Below are positions 60,371 through 64,000 of a DNA stretch of 64,000 nt, piece by piece (within the stretch, counting starts at the first letter, position 1; each line of letters begins with the position of its first letter). The position numbers and the translations under genes are program-made. Location of the stretch: contig CM077594.1 in assembly GCA_039654915.1 (NCBI GenBank), positions 13,639,001 to 13,703,000 of the forward strand, read 5' to 3'. The notes below the pieces were generated by a model that had not been told where the DNA came from, did not search any database, and worked only from the letters and a program-made list of their open reading frames with translations. The stretch is from Aquilaria yunnanensis (taxonomy: Eukaryota > Streptophyta > Magnoliopsida > Malvales > Thymelaeaceae).

Positions 60371-61239
60371 AATAAGAAAAAAAATAAAAAAAATAAATAC
60401 CAAAAGTTAGCTGTTAATGACCTATCTGCAAAAATAAGAAAAGTCAGTGATTTGTATAAATGAAATAGAAAAGTTGGAGGATTAGAGAGGAGCTATACCG
60501 AGATTTGAATTGACTTTTAATCGAGCTGTGGATTCGTGAATGGATTTTTGCGGCGATTTGATGTCGAACGACGGTGAACGATTAGTTGGCGACCGGTACT
60601 GGGCTTGTCGAATGGCGCGGTGATTATCTCTTTTTTTTTTTACTAGAAGTTTAGGATTTCTGTAATTCCTCTTCTATTTTTTTTTATTGTTTTGAAAGGT
60701 TTTTAAATATTTATCCAAACCATGAATCTTATCAGATCACCCGGATTTGAACGAATGATCGTTTTAAGATTTTATCAAATTACCAAGAACGAACCTTTAA
60801 AGGTCTACTAAATATATTTTAATTTGTCTTAATTTAATCTCTTTATAATCTCCAAGAATTTAAATTATCTAGCATAACAAATAATTCTTTTGTGTGTTAT
60901 CAAATTTTAAGACGCATTATGTAAATCAAAATAAAATAAGATAAAATTATTCTAAGAAAACTTAAAAGGAAATAGAAGAGAAACAAAGAGATAAAATGAA
61001 AATAAATAAATAAATATCTTAAGTTACAACCTTATGCGAATTTAATGATTAAATCTAATACATGGGTAAACAAACAAAGAAAGAACGAAACAAAAGGAAA
61101 AATAAAAATAAAAATAAAAGGATGGCTGTTAATAACCAATCTGAAAAATAAAGAAGGTTAGTGACTAAATTGAAAGAATATAATAAGATGAAGTGTTAAA
61201 AGGAGGTTATACCTAAGAAAAATTTAGTTTTTCTTTTGT

Positions 61240-62080
61240 TGCGAAACAGACGTTCTTCTTCTCTGTTTCGCCGGCGACGGTCTAGAGGAGCAACGACGGC
61301 GATGTTCAAGGGCGGCTATGGCGCAGCATGGGAGGAGGTAGGTGGTACGGTGGCGTCGGGCGACGGTGAGAGGCGAGGTGGGGGAGAAACGGGCCGAGAA
61401 GGAGGGGGGAAGAAACACGGGAGAGGAGAGAGAGAGAGGAGGAGGACGCGACGGAGAACTGCTGGAGAGAGAGCGAGTTGTGAGAGGGAGAGGGATGAGG
61501 ACCGACGGTGGCAGGGGTGGGCTTGCAGGCGATGGAGGACGGTGGAGGGGAGTGTGCCGCGAAAGCTGGGGGAAGGCAGAGGAGGGAGAGAGGAGGGCGA
61601 GGCGGAGGTCGTATCAGGGGGAAAAGAAAAGGTGGTGACTGGCGTGGAGACAAAAGGGCTAAGAGAGGCAGCCATGGGGCGGGGAGGAAGATGACGCGGC
61701 GGCGAGGCAGGAGGAGAAGAGAGAAGCCGGCGGCGGTGGCTGCCTTTGACTTGGCACGAACGGCTACAGGAGAAAGCTACGGCGACGTCCAGAGGGAAAG
61801 GGAGAGAACGCTGAACGGCAGAGGGCAGAGAGAGAGAGGATAGGAGCTGGGATGACCAGCCAGGGTCGAGAGAGAGAGATCTCCGGCCGAAAGAGGAGGG
61901 TGAAGTTGGCGGAGGGAAGGAGCCGAGAGATCGATAGAGGGAAGGTCCAGAGAGAAAGAAATCTCAGCGCCCCCCCGAGAATTGTCTGTAGGCCGAGAGA
62001 GAAGAAGTGCTGGGAGGTAGAAGAGCTCGCCAGAGGAGCCAGGAGAGAGAGAGATAAGGTTTCCCCCCTCTGATTGAGGA
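61240..62080. other. purine-rich, G+C-rich block in the giant LTR
   Basis: Dominated by GAGAGA, GGCGG and GGAGG words and open in several frames with Arg/Gly-rich (plus) or Pro/Ser-rich (minus) translations. No domain. In minus orientation it lies a few hundred bases after the LTR start, where the transcript leader would be. Confidence 0.6.
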
Positions 62081-62391
62081 AGAGAAGTCTCTTAATTAGC
62101 TGGGGGATCTCGCGTAAATGCGAGCCAACCTGTTTTCTTTTTAATTATTCTTTTCTTTTTTTTTTTTTAATTATTCTTTTCTCTCTTTTTTTTTTTTAAT
62201 TATTTAATAATAATTAATTTTTTTAATACACACACAGATATATATACATATATAACTAGCACTATAAAACAAAAATGCCCCCCTAAACTAACAATATTTT
62301 TTTTAATTAGTTAATTATTTTTTTTAATTTAATTTTTTAAATTTTTAATGTTTAATGTTTTTGAATGTACGGACGAAATTGGGTGTCAACA

Positions 62392-63660
62392 GATCTAATA
62401 TGTTTTGATTGGGATAAATTTCATTTATAGTCCATAACCTTTTAGCGTCATCCGAAACGGATCCCCAACCTTTATTTTGTCCTCTTAAAGTCCCTAACCT
62501 TCATATTTTTTGTCCAATCGTGGTATTTCCGTCATTTTCAGGGTTAACTTTGATAGAATTTTTATAAAAAATGACAAAATTAGTCCTACATTTTCTTATT
62601 CTTACTCAAATTACCCTCACACTAATAAATTTGTCACTGCAACCATCATCTCCCCCTCTCTTCCTGTCTCATAATCTCATCATTCTCCTCGTATTTCTTG
62701 GCCATTCCGCCATTCACCTCGCATCTCTTGGCCGTTTCTAACCATTCACATCGTTCCGTCGACCTCGATCCGACTCGGTCTCACTGTCCCTCATCCGCCT
62801 CTATCTCACCGTCATGCGTCCGCCTTGATCTCACTGTCACTTGTCCACCTTGATCTCACCGTCACATCATTCTCCTCACCGCTACTCATACACCTTGATC
62901 TTGCCTTTTTGGCCGTTTCTAGCCATTCACATCATTCCGTCGACCTCGATCCGACTCGGTTTCTCTGTCGCTCATCCGCCTCTATCACTGTCATGCGTCC
63001 GCCTTGATCTCACTGTCGCTTGTCCGCATTGATCTCACCATCGCATCATTCTCCTTGCTGCTGTTCATCCGCCTTGATCTCGCCCTTCGCCCTTTGCTCG
63101 TTCACCTCCTTTGCCCGTCGCTCTCCTAGATCGGATGATTTTTTTGGAATTTTGAGATTTTGGGTTGTTGTGCAGATCTTATGAGTTTTGAAATATTTGA
63201 ACTGTTTTGATTTTCATGATTTTGGTGCAGATCAGATCTGATTTTTCATTTTGGTTTAATTGTTTAAATTTGATTTTTTTAATTTCATTTTTCATTATTT
63301 AATTTTGGATTAATTTCTTAATTTAGGTTTCATTTTTTGTTTTTGTTTTTAATTTTTGTGCAGATTTGATAGACTTTGAATTTTTAATTTTTAATTTTTG
63401 TGATTTTGTATTGAATTTGAAATTTTTTTATTAATTTATCTTATTTTGGATTGATTTTGTAATTTTTAGAAATATAAAATATATTTTTTCGTAAATATAA
63501 AATATAATGTTAGTAAAATATAAAATATATTTTAAACAAATTATTTTATTTTTTTTAAAAAAAATAGCAGTTTCCAATGACTTAACTCGTTGGTAATTAT
63601 TATAATTTTTTTTTGAATATTTATAATTGTACCAGTAACTTTGACCGCTGATAAAATACC
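62392..63660 (+). repeat. 1.2-kb direct repeat, right copy (R')
   Basis: Begins GATCTAATATG immediately after the last base of the giant LTR and ends GCTGATAAAATACC; after that the sequence continues AACAGG here but switches to the truncated LTR in the left copy. Confidence 0.9.
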
Positions 63661-64000
63661 AACAGGTTGAACCATTGAAAGATTACCAAAAGTTTTGTTT
63701 TGGAAAAAATTTCACCTACTGACAATGGGGATAAGGATACAAGGATGTGATTTTAGGTAAATGAGTTAAGATTGTGGGAGCCGGAGATTGTGAGAGAAAG
63801 AGGGGGGAGATGATGGTTGTAACGGCAAATTTATTAGTGTGAGGGTAATTTGAGTAGAAATAAGAAAATGTAGGACCAATGTTGTCATTTTTCATAAAAT
63901 TTCTCTCAAAGTTAATCCTGAAAATGACAGAAGAACCATGATTGGACAAAAATATGGAGGTTAGGGACTTTAAAAGGACAGAATAAAGGTTAGGGACCCA
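62392..64000. mobile_element. TIR element cut by the right window edge
   Basis: Left inverted repeat from about 62405 (GGGATAAATTTCATTTATAG) to 62670; right inverted repeat from about 63760 to the edge, whose minus strand reads GGGTCCCTAACCTTTATTCT, CTCACACTAATAAATTTG and so on. Arms are at least 240 bp. The first 1269 bp (62392-63660) is the right copy of the R repeat. Interior sequence codes for nothing recognisable. Superfamily undecided because the outer end is missing. Confidence 0.75.

Larger units (their letters stand above)
57771..62391 (-). repeat. giant gypsy LTR (4.6 kb)
   Basis: On the minus strand it runs from TGTTGACACCCAATTTCGTC (62391) to CCCCCACGTTGCCACA (57771) and is followed by a primer-binding site. 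LTRs of this length are known in Ogre-like plant gypsy elements. Its middle (58740-60370) is a minisatellite and its promoter-side part (61240-62080) is unusually purine- and G-rich. No gag or pol survives next to it, so with the truncated copy it is what is left after an internal deletion. Confidence 0.75.

Noticed and set aside
61224..62073. Multiple overlapping open frames up to 152 codons, Arg/Gly-rich or Pro/Ser-rich
   Set aside because: Low-complexity purine-rich DNA gives open frames on both strands at once; no recognisable family.
55496..63660. Reading R and R' as the two LTRs of one retrotransposon
   Set aside because: They lack TG/CA ends and an adjacent primer site, whereas the segment between them has both at its own LTR.

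Overview
This is a piece of a flowering-plant nuclear genome, most likely a eudicot. The evidence is GT-AG introns, long AT-rich intergenic DNA, plant-only gene families (a SYP112-type syntaxin, a coiled-coil NLR, KIB/DUF295 and UGT relics) and plant transposon classes (Tnt1-like copia, Tat/Ogre-like gypsy LTR, TRIM, CACTA). The sequence alone does not fix the species.

Four genes look intact. (1) A 14-exon Golgi-type glycosyltransferase runs on the minus strand from 11744 to 3400 (1049 aa); I traced every splice junction by phase. (2) APC10, the DOC-domain subunit of the anaphase-promoting complex, lies on the plus strand from 43020 to 44905 (six exons, 192 aa). (3) A SYP112-like cytokinesis syntaxin lies on the minus strand, 46921 to 46082 (279 aa, one exon), tail to tail with APC10. 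(4) A single-exon CC-NB-LRR resistance-type protein lies on the minus strand, 52840 to 49493 (1115 aa). Gene relics include a copia gag-pol, a DUF295/KIB F-box fragment, an ATP-sulfurylase fragment, a gypsy integrase C-terminus and a UGT N-terminus.

Most of the rest is nested transposons, several dated relative to one another by target-site duplications (TSDs). 1-2097: 5' part of a copia element. 17527-19498: a TRIM split by a solo LTR (TSD ATGGT). 25600-29219: a terminal-inverted-repeat (TIR) element split by a 2.6-kb solo LTR (TSD CTAAC). 30890-41215: a CACTA element (TSD CTT) split by a second, gene-bearing CACTA element (32273-40538, TSD GAC). 41930-42462: a solo LTR (TSD GTATG) just upstream of APC10. 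52979-53816: a TIR element abutting the NLR 5' end. 55496-64000: a TIR element whose left 1.2 kb is duplicated on both sides of a gypsy remnant with a 4.6-kb LTR.

The inner CACTA carries both usual gene classes, a TNP2-type transposase and a TNPA-like protein, but both are broken, so it is probably not autonomous now. APC10 and SYP112 are both tied to cell division and, from memory, are also close neighbours on Arabidopsis chromosome 2, so this interval is probably an old conserved gene block that has been filled with transposons.
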